Source: Novosphingobium sp. | GTDB lineage: Bacteria > Pseudomonadota > Alphaproteobacteria > Sphingomonadales > Sphingomonadaceae | NCBI GenBank assembly: GCA_017745295.1 | Contig: JAGHZR010000002.1 | Coordinates: 124,001-188,000 of the forward strand | Length of the DNA: 64,000 bases | Direction: 5' to 3' | Shown: in pieces, positions 1 through 7,719 of the stretch | How positions within the stretch are numbered: the first letter of the stretch is position 1 | How the letters are laid out: every line of letters begins with the position of its first letter | Notes under the pieces: generated by a model | What the model saw: only the letters and a program-made list of their open reading frames with translations | What the model was told of the DNA's origin: nothing | Databases searched by the model: none | Program-made: the position numbers and the translations under genes

Positions 1-235
1 CATTGGACAGTACGGTGATGGTCTGCGGGGTATCCAGGACCGGGCGGGTGCGCTTGGGGGATTCGAGCCTGCGACCCGGCTGCTCGTCGATCGCGGTATC
101 GCTGACGGTTACACCGCCGAGCACGCGCTGGCCGTCTGCCTGCTGGGCGTGGGCGACAGGTGCAATTGCCGGAGCGATGCAGGAAAGTGCCAGGAAGGTA
201 CGGCGCGCAGCCGCGGACGAAGGCTTGAAAGACAT
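1..235 (-). CDS. TonB-dependent siderophore receptor, N-terminal part (3' end outside window)
   Basis: Only the first 78 codons are inside the window; the gene runs off the left edge. They encode a signal peptide (MSFKPSSAAARRTFLALSC, then a hydrophobic stretch ending AHAQQ) followed by the start of a plug domain, with the TonB-box-like run VLGGVTVSDTA and the siderophore-receptor signature TRPVLDTPQTITVLS. Such receptors bring ferric siderophores through the outer membrane using TonB energy. The ATG at 235 is preceded by AGGGG at a good distance, and a Fur-like box lies about 40 bases upstream. The gene follows the PepSY/DUF2271/DUF4198/ApbE genes on the same strand, a common iron-uptake neighbourhood. 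Substrate unknown. Confidence 0.85.
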   Translation of the reverse strand, partial: MSFKPSSAAARRTFLALSCIAPAIAPVAHAQQADGQRVLGGVTVSDTAIDEQPGRRLESPKRTRPVLDTPQTITVLSN

Positions 236-271
236 ATTTCCCCTCATGTTTTGGAAACCTGTTGCGGTGCC

Positions 272-290
272 GATAATGAGAGTCATTCGC
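272..290. promoter_or_regulatory. Fur box (putative) upstream of the siderophore receptor
   Basis: GATAATGAGAGTCATTCGC matches the classical 19-base Fur consensus GATAATGATAATCATTATC at 15 positions. It lies 37 bases upstream of the receptor start on the minus strand, where a repressor would block the promoter. A second copy of the half-site pattern (CATTCGC) follows directly. Iron control of this receptor is inferred. Confidence 0.65.
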
Positions 291-339
291 ATTCGCAATA
301 CACTTTGTTACAAACGTATCGCTTTTGTTGCAAAGCCGT

Positions 340-1380
340 TCATGGATAGCCGCTGATCGGAATGGTTGTTGCAAGTCGAGCGCCTTCAGTCGCAGCCTCC
401 AGTTCGACTATCAGCGCCTGTAATGCCGGGCTGAGCCATTCCTCGATGCCCTCACCCACGCGGTGCAGCGCCCGGACAGCCAGGTTTTCGCCGGTCGCGA
501 ACTCGTGCATCGCGGCGGGCGGCATGACGGAGAGTGCGGTGGCCCAGGCGTCGGCCAGCATGGCAGAGCGATGGAGCACGCTCACGGCCATGGCCTGTTC
601 GACCGGCAGGGCGCTGCGCGGGTCGATAGTATGACGACCGCGCACGTAATCCCCCGAAGTCGCAACGGCGAGTTGGTGAAGGGCGATGCGCAGCGGCGGT
701 ATTTCGCCTGACGGGGTTTCGAGTTCTACCCACCAGGGATCGCCATCGGGCCTGATGCCGCAACCGGCGAGTTCGCCGCCGATCTCGACAAGGAAATGAC
801 CGCAACCGCGTTTTCGCAGAAGTGCTGCCAGCGCATCCACGGCATAGCCCTTGGCAATGCCGGACAAGTCGAGACGAAGGCCTCCGGGCTGGAGCAGACG
901 GCTGTTGTCGTGATCGTAGGACAGCCGCTGCCAGCCGGAAAGCGCACGAGCTTCGGCAAGCGCGCCCGGCGTCGGCGGGGCCTCCGCGGGTGTCGGACCA
1001 TGGCCCCAGAGATCGACGATAGCGCCGATCGCCGGATCGAAGGCGGCACCGGTCATCTCGGCGATGGCCAGTGCCGCACTCATCACGCCTGCGAAATCGG
1101 GCGGGAGGGATATCCATTCGCCCGCAGGCGCGCGGTTGAACCGGCCCAGCACCGAATCCGCGCGCCAGTGGCTCATCTGCGTGAGAATGTCTTCGAGACG
1201 GGCCTCGATCGCCGCGACGATCTCCGACCGATCGAAAACCTCGGGCACGGCGAGACGCAGGCGCCAGGTCGTGCCCATGGTCTCCCCGCCGAGATCGATG
1301 ACCGGAGCGTCCTGCCGCCAGTCGGCAAGAGCGCCCGGATCGATGTCGAGAGGGATTGCCAGTCGCAGGTTGCCGGTCAG
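340..1380 (-). CDS. apbE: FAD:protein FMN transferase (ApbE family)
   Basis: ApbE enzymes transfer FMN from FAD onto Thr/Ser of periplasmic or membrane flavoproteins, using Mg2+. The family signatures are visible: GGETMGTTWRL near the N-terminus, LDLSGIAKGYAVDALA (active-site KG.A.D segment), VEIGGELAGCG, and the C-terminal TSGDYVRGRHTIDPRS and DAWATALSVM. The start is uncertain. No ATG, GTG or TTG lies between 1278 and 1497. Homology-like sequence (LRLAIPLDIDPGALADW) begins just after the stop of the upstream gene, so I place the start at the CTG that overlaps that stop (CTGA, 1377-1380). Alternatives are ATG 1278, which loses about 34 residues, and ATG 1497, which overlaps the neighbour by 120 bases. 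The neighbouring PepSY protein could be in the electron chain it serves. Confidence 0.85.
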   Translation of the reverse strand: MTGNLRLAIPLDIDPGALADWRQDAPVIDLGGETMGTTWRLRLAVPEVFDRSEIVAAIEARLEDILTQMSHWRADSVLGRFNRAPAGEWISLPPDFAGVMSAALAIAEMTGAAFDPAIGAIVDLWGHGPTPAEAPPTPGALAEARALSGWQRLSYDHDNSRLLQPGGLRLDLSGIAKGYAVDALAALLRKRGCGHFLVEIGGELAGCGIRPDGDPWWVELETPSGEIPPLRIALHQLAVATSGDYVRGRHTIDPRSALPVEQAMAVSVLHRSAMLADAWATALSVMPPAAMHEFATGENLAVRALHRVGEGIEEWLSPALQALIVELEAATEGARLATTIPISGYP

Positions 1381-2252
1381 GGCGCGACCACTTCGACGGT
1401 GGCGGTATAGGTCATGCGACGCTCCGTCGCGCGCTTTTCGCTGGGCTTGTTGTCGCTGGCGCTGGCGTTGATCCAGTACATTCCGGCCACCGGCCACTTG
1501 ATATGGAGCACGCCGTCGGCGCCGGTGGTCAGTTCCTGGGCCTCTTCGGCCTCGCGGTACTTCTTGCTGCCGGGAACGACCGTGACCTTCACGCCGGCGG
1601 CGGGCTTGCCGTCGATCAGGAAGCGGAACTGGCCTTCCTCGTTCGAGACGAGTTCGTCGGGGTGAGTGATCGGATCGATTTCAAGACCCTTGCCGGTGGG
1701 CGTGAACACGGTCTTGGTGGGAGCATCGGCGGTCACGTAGATGTAATTGCCGGAGATCGCTTCCACGAGCTTCACGTCGGTGGCGTTGGCCGGGATGTCC
1801 GCGACGGTTGCAACGCTGCGGGCCGGAGCGCCGCCCGGACCGCCGGGACCTCCGGCACCGGGAGCGCCCATGGGACGACCGCGACCGCCGAGGCGCCAGT
1901 CCTCGCCATTCACCTTGAAGCTGCCCATGATCGCCGCGCGCTGGGTGCCGATCTTCCAGGTGCCGGGCTTGTCGATCTTCACGTCGAAAGTCGAGCGATA
2001 GCGGCCGGTGGCGGGGTTTTCGAGCTTGCCCACGCTGCCGTCGGGCGTCCAGACGGTGACCTGCTCGGGATTCATCGGGAAGTGGTCGGGGTAGAACAGG
2101 TCGTTCGAGATGGCCGCGTCGACGGTCACGAATTCGCCGGTTCCCGCCAGCGTGGTGGTCGAGGGCAGCAGCCACGCACGGTGCGCGGAGGCAGGCGAGG
2201 CTAGGGCGGCGGCCACGGCGGCCGACGCGATCAGGATGGAACTGTAGCGCAT
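1377..2252 (-). CDS. DUF4198 family periplasmic protein
   Basis: A 291-residue secreted protein with a clear signal peptide (MRYSSILIASAAVAAALASPASA, then HRAWLLPS). The HRAWLLPS start, the ISNDLFYPDHFPM segment and the late KPAAGVKVTVVPGSKKYR / WPVAGMYWINASA blocks fit the DUF4198 family, whose members resemble the periplasmic part of nickel/cobalt uptake systems. Around residues 125-145 there is a Gly/Pro/Ala-rich low-complexity linker joining two beta-rich halves. The gene lies between the DUF2271 gene (41-base gap) and apbE (overlap at CTGA). Context suggests a role in metal handling with the siderophore receptor. The molecular function is not known. Confidence 0.8.
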   Translation of the reverse strand: MRYSSILIASAAVAAALASPASAHRAWLLPSTTTLAGTGEFVTVDAAISNDLFYPDHFPMNPEQVTVWTPDGSVGKLENPATGRYRSTFDVKIDKPGTWKIGTQRAAIMGSFKVNGEDWRLGGRGRPMGAPGAGGPGGPGGAPARSVATVADIPANATDVKLVEAISGNYIYVTADAPTKTVFTPTGKGLEIDPITHPDELVSNEEGQFRFLIDGKPAAGVKVTVVPGSKKYREAEEAQELTTGADGVLHIKWPVAGMYWINASASDNKPSEKRATERRMTYTATVEVVAP

Positions 2253-2293
2253 GTCATGTCCCCAAAAATCTTAGAAAATGCGAGAAAGCGAAG

Positions 2294-2797
2294 TCAGCGG
2301 ATGGTGACCGCGCCCAGTTCGGAAGTGCCCGCCGTCGAAGCGCTCTTCTTGACCGGGACGGTGATCGGAACCGAGACCAGTTCGCGGCCACCGGTTTCGC
2401 GCGCGGCTTCCACCTTGAAGACGTATTGTCCGGCGGGGAGGTTGGCGGGCAGGGCGACCTGATAGGTGCCGGGTGCGCGGGTGGCGCCGCTGAGGCCGTC
2501 TGCGGGCATGTTGAGCGAGCGACCGCCCTTGCGCCACCAGGTGCGCAAGTCCGCCAGCCACTTGGTCCCGGACTCGCGGCCCGCTTTCTTGACGTCGTAC
2601 CACACGAAGACGGTGCGGGCAGGGCCGCCCGCAGCGGGTTCCAGCCAGCCGACGACATAGGGACGATGGTATTCCGCAACGTTGATGCGCGGGATCGTCA
2701 CGCTCACGGTGGCTGCCGTCGCCGGAGTGGCGATGGTTCCGGCCGCCACGAGCGGGGCCAGAAGCGGAAGCGCGGGCAGTGCCTTCGATGTCGTCAT
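2294..2797 (-). CDS. DUF2271 domain protein, periplasmic
   Basis: A 167-residue protein with a signal peptide (MTTSKALPALPLLAPLVAAG, cleavage after ATAA). The body contains the DUF2271 pattern PYVVGWLEPA, RTVFVWYDVKK, KWLADLRTWWRKGG, then GTYQVALPANLPAGQYVFKVEAARE, a small beta-sandwich. I chose the ATG at 2797 because it gives the signal peptide; an upstream in-frame extension runs into the PepSY gene and looks non-coding. It is 17 bases downstream of the PepSY gene and clearly in the same operon. The family is repeatedly found beside PepSY, DUF4198 and ApbE genes near siderophore receptors. Biochemical role unknown. Confidence 0.82.
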   Translation of the reverse strand: MTTSKALPALPLLAPLVAAGTIATPATAATVSVTIPRINVAEYHRPYVVGWLEPAAGGPARTVFVWYDVKKAGRESGTKWLADLRTWWRKGGRSLNMPADGLSGATRAPGTYQVALPANLPAGQYVFKVEAARETGGRELVSVPITVPVKKSASTAGTSELGAVTIR

Positions 2798-2814
2798 CGG
2801 TGCCTTCTTGTCTC

Positions 2815-3561
2815 TCAGTGGATGAATATCAGGGCGATCGCGAGCGGGATCAGCAGGCTCAGCCCCACCAGCGGCCAGGTCGAGGGCCGGTGCTTGGCGT
2901 GAAGCTGGAGCAGGAACAGACCGGTCACGGTGAAGATGACGCAGGCCGCCGCGAAGATATCGATGAACCAGAACCACACGGATCCGGTGTTGCGGCCCTT
3001 GTGGAGGTCGTTGAAGTAGGAAACCGCGCCGCGCTTTGTCACTTCGGCAGAGACCGCGCCGTTGGAACGGTCGATGCTGACCCAGGCGTCGCGGCCGGGA
3101 CCGGGCATGGCCACATAGACTTCGTCCTCGGCAGACCAGTCCGCCGCGAAGCCGGAAGGATCGAGCGGCACCGCGGCCGCGACGGCTTTGGCGACGTCGG
3201 CGGGCAGCGGGGCGGTGCTGTCTCCTGCGGGCGGCAATTGCCGCAGCAGGCCGGGGGCGATCCTGCCCTGGCTCTGCACGACTTTGGGTTCGGCACCGAT
3301 GGACGCGGCGTGGTTGAGCGTAATGCCGGTGATCGCGAAAAGGAACATGCCCGCCAGCGAGACCGCCGCGCTCACCCAGTGCCAGGTGTGGAGCTGCTTC
3401 AGCCAGAAGGCGCGGGCCTTCTTGTTCTTCTTGTTCGCTGGGGCCTTTCGCGGCGCCGCCGGAGCCGCCTTGCGAACGGGAGGAACGATGCGCGCGTTTG
3501 CGGGCGCGCTTGTCAGGGCCGCAGCATCCAGCACATCGAGACTATCACCGCTGCCGCTCAA
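2815..3561 (-). CDS. PepSY-associated transmembrane protein
   Basis: A 248-residue inner-membrane protein. The N-terminus (1-50) is Ala/Pro/Lys-rich and cytoplasmic. A first membrane segment follows HTWHWVSAAVSLAGMFL at about 57-80, then a periplasmic PepSY-like domain (VYVAMPGPGRDAWVSIDRS, GAVSYFNDLHKGRNTGSVW), and two C-terminal membrane segments (residues about 190-215 and 226-246). The HTWHW and NDLHKGR motifs are typical of PepSY-TM proteins, some of which act as siderophore-iron reductases using haem or flavin. It is the first gene of the iron operon and has a Fur-like box upstream. An electron-transfer role is inferred from the adjacent apbE. Confidence 0.82.
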   Translation of the reverse strand: MSGSGDSLDVLDAAALTSAPANARIVPPVRKAAPAAPRKAPANKKNKKARAFWLKQLHTWHWVSAAVSLAGMFLFAITGITLNHAASIGAEPKVVQSQGRIAPGLLRQLPPAGDSTAPLPADVAKAVAAAVPLDPSGFAADWSAEDEVYVAMPGPGRDAWVSIDRSNGAVSAEVTKRGAVSYFNDLHKGRNTGSVWFWFIDIFAAACVIFTVTGLFLLQLHAKHRPSTWPLVGLSLLIPLAIALIFIH

Positions 3562-3650
3562 CTTGCACGTTTCCCTTGAAAGACGGGAAGCGCGTGCAAC
3601 GATGCGGAATCGAGTCCCGGCCCCCTTGAGCGGCAGCCATTACGACAAGT

Positions 3651-3669
3651 GCGAATGCCTCGCAATAAC
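3651..3669. promoter_or_regulatory. Fur-like box (putative) upstream of the PepSY operon
   Basis: GCGAATGCCTCGCAATAAC matches the reverse complement of the box at 272-290 (GCGAATGACTCTCATTATC) at 15 of 19 positions and has internal dyad symmetry. It lies about 90 bases upstream of the PepSY start. Two related boxes before the two transcription units of one cluster support shared iron control. Confidence 0.5.
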
Positions 3670-3711
3670 AAAGATGAATATGGGTTATCAGCAATCGTGC
3701 GTGCGACGAAT

Positions 3712-3769
3712 GCCGCCGGGTTCCGGCTGAGCGGCTCCCGGCGGCAGGGTCTACCGTCGCAAGCGACGG
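3712..3769 (-). terminator. Tandem hairpins after the GH27 gene
   Basis: Two perfect inverted repeats lie just downstream of the minus-strand GH27 stop: CCGTCGC/GCGACGG (3754-3769, 2-base loop) and GCCGCCGGG/CCCGGCGGC (3712-3745). There is no clear T tract, so this is a probable rather than certain terminator. Confidence 0.4.
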
Positions 3770-3793
3770 CAGTTGGGACTTCTTATGCCAGCG

Positions 3794-5308
3794 TCAGCTG
3801 CCGACCGTGAGCATGACCGCGCCGCGCGCGGGCACGGTGTAGCTGGCAGGTAACTTGGCGGCCTTGGCGCCGCTCCACAGGTCTTCGACTTGCGATATCG
3901 AGGCGAGGCCTGCGTCGGCCGGGGTCAGCGCCAGCGAGGCCGCCGCATCGCCGCGATTGAACAGCGCGAGGGCAACGCGGCCGTTGGCCAGAGGCTTGGC
4001 CCAGACTTCCATCGTGCCGATCTTCCGCACGGCGTTGCCCTGTACGCCTTTGGCGTCCTGATCGACGGCGATCACGCGCTTGTTGGTGAGCATTGCCAGC
4101 GTTGCCGCATCGGTTTCGCGAAGGTCGTGGCCCATCATCAGCGGCGCCGCCGACATCGCCCAGAGCGTCATGTGGGTGCGGTATTCGTCCGCGCTCATGC
4201 CGCCGTTGCCGACTTCCAGCATGTCCGGATCGTTCCAGCCATGGGGCCCGGCCCAATCGGGATTGCCGTTCTTGTCGAAGCCGATCTTGGCCATCGTCGG
4301 ATAGTCGTCGGTGATGTCGCCGGTCGTGCGCCAGAGCTGGCCGCCGACGTCGCGGCCCCAGCTGCCGACGTCGAAGCGGCCATATTCGCAAAGGGAATAG
4401 ATGAACTCGCGCCCCGTTGCCTGAAGCGCGGCGCCCATCTCGTAATAGCTGCGCTTCACGGTATCGGCGTCGGCATAGAACCATTCGCCCGAACAGAGGT
4501 CATACTTCAGATAGTCGAAGCCCCATGCGGCATAGGTCTTCGCATCCTGCGCGACATGGCCGTAGCTGCCCTCGTAACCGGCGCAAGTGCGCGGTCCCTG
4601 CGAGGAATAGATGCCGATCTTAAGGCCCTTGGAGTGAACGTAATCGGTCAGGGCCTTCATGTCCGGGAATTTTGCGTTGGGCTGGAGCACGCCGTTCGCG
4701 TCGCGCTTGCCCTGCCAGCCATCGTCGATGTTGATATAGAGATAACCCGCATCGCGCAGTCCGGTGGACACCATGGCATCGGCCTGGGCGCGGATGGCCT
4801 TGTCGTCGATGTGCTCGGCGAACTTGTTCCAGCTGCTCCAGCCCATCGGCGGGGTGGCGGCGAGCTTGTTGGGGATCGGCGCGCCGAGCGGGGCAAGGGT
4901 CGAGAACTGGAAGGCGCGCGCCTTGGCGTCGGCGGGCTTGCCCTTGTAGCCCTTGCTGTCGATTTCGGATTCCCAGATCCGGCCCTTGAGCCGGGCCTGC
5001 CCACTTTCGAGCGCGACGCTCCAGGGGCGGGTGAGGTGCTCCTTGTCGTTGAGGTTGCGGGCCTCGAACTTCAGCTCGCCGTTCTCGATGCGGGGGTTCA
5101 TCATCTCGACCGGGCCGTACCACTTGGTGGTGACGGTTCCGGCGATCTTTCCGCCTTTCGAGGTGACTTCCATCATCGTCACGCCCGGCGTCGGCGGGGT
5201 GTCGTCGAACAGCCAGACGCCGTCATAGGCGGTCTTTGCAAGAGTGGGCGCGGCAGGCGCGAGGGCGGTGCCGAGCAGGGCGGCCGCCAGAACGAGGGCG
5301 CGTTTCAT
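3794..5308 (-). CDS. Alpha-galactosidase, GH27, secreted
   Basis: Hydrolyses terminal alpha-galactosyl residues from oligosaccharides or galactomannan side chains. The 504-residue protein has a signal peptide (MKRALVLAAALLGTALAPA). A beta-rich N-terminal region of about 115 residues (WLFDDTPP, WYGPVEMMNPRIENGELKF) comes before the GH27 barrel, which begins near 150 with TPPMGWSSWNKF. The nucleophile is the Asp of YLKYDLC (about D270); the acid/base is the Asp of LWRTTGDITDD (about D331). WNDPDMLEVGNGGMS and MTLWAMSAAPLMMGHDLR are further family blocks. A C-terminal beta domain follows. AAGGAG precedes the ATG. The extra N-terminal domain is not part of the minimal GH27 fold and may bind substrate. 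It lies at the edge of a glycan-use region. Confidence 0.93.
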   Translation of the reverse strand: MKRALVLAAALLGTALAPAAPTLAKTAYDGVWLFDDTPPTPGVTMMEVTSKGGKIAGTVTTKWYGPVEMMNPRIENGELKFEARNLNDKEHLTRPWSVALESGQARLKGRIWESEIDSKGYKGKPADAKARAFQFSTLAPLGAPIPNKLAATPPMGWSSWNKFAEHIDDKAIRAQADAMVSTGLRDAGYLYINIDDGWQGKRDANGVLQPNAKFPDMKALTDYVHSKGLKIGIYSSQGPRTCAGYEGSYGHVAQDAKTYAAWGFDYLKYDLCSGEWFYADADTVKRSYYEMGAALQATGREFIYSLCEYGRFDVGSWGRDVGGQLWRTTGDITDDYPTMAKIGFDKNGNPDWAGPHGWNDPDMLEVGNGGMSADEYRTHMTLWAMSAAPLMMGHDLRETDAATLAMLTNKRVIAVDQDAKGVQGNAVRKIGTMEVWAKPLANGRVALALFNRGDAAASLALTPADAGLASISQVEDLWSGAKAAKLPASYTVPARGAVMLTVGS

Positions 5309-5358
5309 CGCGATCTCCTTGGATCTTGAAAGCTACAGTTGAGAACGGTTCGAGGTAT

Positions 5359-6777
5359 TCAGGCGGCTGCGGCGGCTTCGCGTCCAGCTTCGCTGCGGGT
5401 GCGGCCATAGAGGAAATAGACCAGCAGGCCGATCACGTTCCAGGCGCCGAAGCGGACCAGCGTGCTTTCGGGCAGGCTGAACAGCAGGTAGGCGCAGCCC
5501 AGGATCGTCAGCGTGCCGACGAGGAAGGGCTTGGGGCACTTGAACAGGCGTGGCAGTTCCGGCGCGCGGCGGCGCAGGATCATCAGGCAGGCGCCGACCG
5601 AGATGAAGGCGATCAGGGTGCCCGCGTTGGCCAGTTCGGCGATCTCGTCGAGGCGGAAGATACCGGCGACGACGGCGATCGACACGCCGGTCATCAGGGT
5701 GATGCGGGTGGGGGCGCCGGTGCGGGGGCTGATCTTGGCGAGGCTGCGGGGAAGCAGGCCGTCGCGGGCCATGACGAAGAACACGCGGCTCTGGCCGTAC
5801 ATCATGACGAGGATGACCGAAGGCAGTGCGAGCACGGCGGCAAGGGCGATCAGGTGCGCGGCGACCGGCTGGCCGAGCTGGCGCAGCACGAGGGCGAGCG
5901 GCTCGGGCGAGTTGGCAAGCTGCTGGAAGGGCAGGGCGCCGATCGCGGTGATGGCGACCGCCATGTAGATCGCCGTGCAGACGACCATCGAACCGACGAT
6001 GCCGATGGTGAGGTCGCGGCCCGGATTCTTGGCTTCCTCGGCAGACGTGGCGACCGCGTCGAAACCGTAGAAGGCGAAGAAGACGATGGCGGCGGCGGCC
6101 ATGACCCCGCGCTTCTGGCCCTCGATCTCAGTGCTGGCGAAGCCGTAGGGCATGAAGGGTTCGAGGTTGCCGCCGTGGAAGGCGGGCAGCGCCATGGCGA
6201 CGAAGATCGACAGGGCGACGAGCTTGATGATGACCAGCACGATGTTGAGCGTCGCGCTCTCACGGGTGCCTGCGATCAGCATGCCCATGACCGCCAGCGC
6301 CACGAGCACGGCGGGCAGGTTGACGATGCCGCCGCCGTGCGGGCCGACCAGCAACATGTGCGGCAGGTGGATGCCCGCAGACTCTATCCAGCCGACCAGA
6401 TAGCCCGACCAGCCGACCGCCACGGTGGAGCAGGCCAGCGAATATTCGAGGATCAGGCTCCAGCCGACGATCCAGGCGATGGTCTCGCCCATGGCGGCAT
6501 AGGAGAACGTATAGGCGCTGCCCGCGGCGGGGATCATCGTCGCCATTTCGGCATAGGCGAGCGCGGCGCAGGCACAGACCGCACCGGCGATGGCAAAGGC
6601 GAGGATCACGGCCGGACCGGCGCGCTCGGCGCCGACGCCGGTCAGGGTGTAGATGCCGGTGCCGACGATGGCGCCGACGCCGAGGGCAATCAGGTGCGGC
6701 CAGCTCAGGGTCTTGGCCAGGGAATGCCCGGATTCGCGTTGTGAGAGTTTTTCTATCGATTTACGCGGTCCGAGCAT
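5359..6777 (-). CDS. APC-family amino acid permease
   Basis: A 472-residue inner-membrane transporter with about 12 membrane segments and no signal peptide. It has the APC signature near the N-terminus (GVGAIVGTGIYTLTG, then GPAVILAFAIAGAVCACAALAYAEM) and the GSAYTFSYAAMGE loop after helix 3, placing it in the cationic amino acid/YfnA-like group. Such carriers exchange or import amino acids by proton coupling. It is 20 bases downstream of the GntR regulator gene on the same strand, and both lie opposite a D-amino-acid dehydrogenase/M24 peptidase pair. It therefore probably imports an amino acid or small amino compound used by those enzymes. The exact substrate cannot be read from the sequence. 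Confidence 0.88.
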   Translation of the reverse strand: MLGPRKSIEKLSQRESGHSLAKTLSWPHLIALGVGAIVGTGIYTLTGVGAERAGPAVILAFAIAGAVCACAALAYAEMATMIPAAGSAYTFSYAAMGETIAWIVGWSLILEYSLACSTVAVGWSGYLVGWIESAGIHLPHMLLVGPHGGGIVNLPAVLVALAVMGMLIAGTRESATLNIVLVIIKLVALSIFVAMALPAFHGGNLEPFMPYGFASTEIEGQKRGVMAAAAIVFFAFYGFDAVATSAEEAKNPGRDLTIGIVGSMVVCTAIYMAVAITAIGALPFQQLANSPEPLALVLRQLGQPVAAHLIALAAVLALPSVILVMMYGQSRVFFVMARDGLLPRSLAKISPRTGAPTRITLMTGVSIAVVAGIFRLDEIAELANAGTLIAFISVGACLMILRRRAPELPRLFKCPKPFLVGTLTILGCAYLLFSLPESTLVRFGAWNVIGLLVYFLYGRTRSEAGREAAAAA

Positions 6778-6797
6778 GGATCCCCCTGGTTATTGTC

Positions 6798-7457
6798 TCA
6801 GCCTGGTGTCTGGCTGGCGGTAAAATGAGCGCGCAAGTCGTCGAGCGTGCTGGCGATGTGCTGGGTGAGCAGGCTCTGCACCTTGTCCGCCTCTCCGGCG
6901 AGCCAGGCATCGAGCAGGTCACGGTGTTCCATGTGCGCGCGGTCGCCGCGGCCGGCGGGTTCGAGGTGCGCGATGACGTAGCGTTCGGCGAGCACTTCGA
7001 GGCGCTCGACCAGCTGCGTGGTCAGCAGGCGCTTGCCGGGCCGCACCAGCGAAACGTGATATTCGCGGTTGCGCACGGCGACGTCGCTGAGGTTTTCCTT
7101 CGCCGCTGCGTCGAGAACCTCGAAAGCCTTGACGGCGGCTTGCCGGTCGGCATCGTCGGCCTTGGTGCAGGCATAGGCGGCGGCGGCCGGTTCGGTGGCG
7201 AGGCGCAGGAGGTAGATTTCCTCGGCCTGGTCGCTGGACATCGGGCGGACGAACCAGCCGCGATTGGCCTGGCTGGTCAGCAGGCCTTCATGTTCGAGCC
7301 GGGCGAGCGCTTCGCGCAGCGGAATCTTGCTGACGCCGAGTTCGGCTGCCAGTGCATCCTGCCTGACCGGCTCCATGACGGGAAGCTTTCCTTCGACGAT
7401 CCTTTCGCGGATCACGTCGAAAATGCGTTCGGCAAGGGTGCGGACGACGATTGTCAC
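6798..7457 (-). CDS. GntR family regulator, FCD (FadR) subfamily
   Basis: A 219-residue transcription factor. The N-terminal winged helix (about 10-70) contains RIFDVIRERIVEGKLP, RQDALAAELGVSKIPLREAL and LEHEGLLTSQANRGWFV. The C-terminal all-helical FCD ligand domain (about 85-210) contains NREYHVSLVRPG and the late LLDAWLAGEADKVQSLLTQHI, which supply metal- and ligand-binding residues in this family. It starts at GTG (7457) with GGAG eight bases upstream. It sits directly upstream of the permease gene and is divergent from the dehydrogenase/peptidase genes. Two GTATAC palindromes in the shared intergenic region are likely operators. Probably represses both directions until its amino-acid-like ligand is present. 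Confidence 0.9.
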   Translation of the reverse strand: MTIVVRTLAERIFDVIRERIVEGKLPVMEPVRQDALAAELGVSKIPLREALARLEHEGLLTSQANRGWFVRPMSSDQAEEIYLLRLATEPAAAAYACTKADDADRQAAVKAFEVLDAAAKENLSDVAVRNREYHVSLVRPGKRLLTTQLVERLEVLAERYVIAHLEPAGRGDRAHMEHRDLLDAWLAGEADKVQSLLTQHIASTLDDLRAHFTASQTPG

Positions 7458-7501
7458 CAGTGAATCTCCATAAACGTCTCGACGGCGTCTAACGCCCTCG
7501 A

Positions 7502-7518
7502 TCTAACGTATACGGTAG
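7502..7518. promoter_or_regulatory. Candidate GntR operator 1
   Basis: TCTAACGTATACGGTAG, centred on GTATAC (7508-7513), about 50 bases upstream of the GntR start. The same GTATACG core recurs once more in this intergenic region (7683-7689). Both are near-palindromes of the type bound by FCD-class GntR proteins. Inference from position and symmetry only. Confidence 0.4.
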
Positions 7519-7676
7519 ATGATCCCCAATGGCGCTGCAATCCGACCTTTTTCGATGCGTAATTGTGTTTTGCTAATCGCGATCCTCTGTCGCCCGGACC
7601 GGCCGGGGCTTTATCAATGCGGTGGATCGAGACGTTCATCGCGGTGCAAAGCCTTGTGCGAACGGGCGGTGATTGA

Positions 7677-7695
7677 TATATGGTATACGATATAG
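7677..7695. promoter_or_regulatory. Candidate GntR operator 2
   Basis: A near-palindrome around GTATAC (7683-7688; TATGGTATACGATATA), 30 bases upstream of the dehydrogenase start, in promoter position for the plus-strand genes. It shares the GTATACG core with the site at 7508. Confidence 0.4.
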
Positions 7696-7719
7696 TCTGA
7701 CTTATGCAACGGAGTTTTT

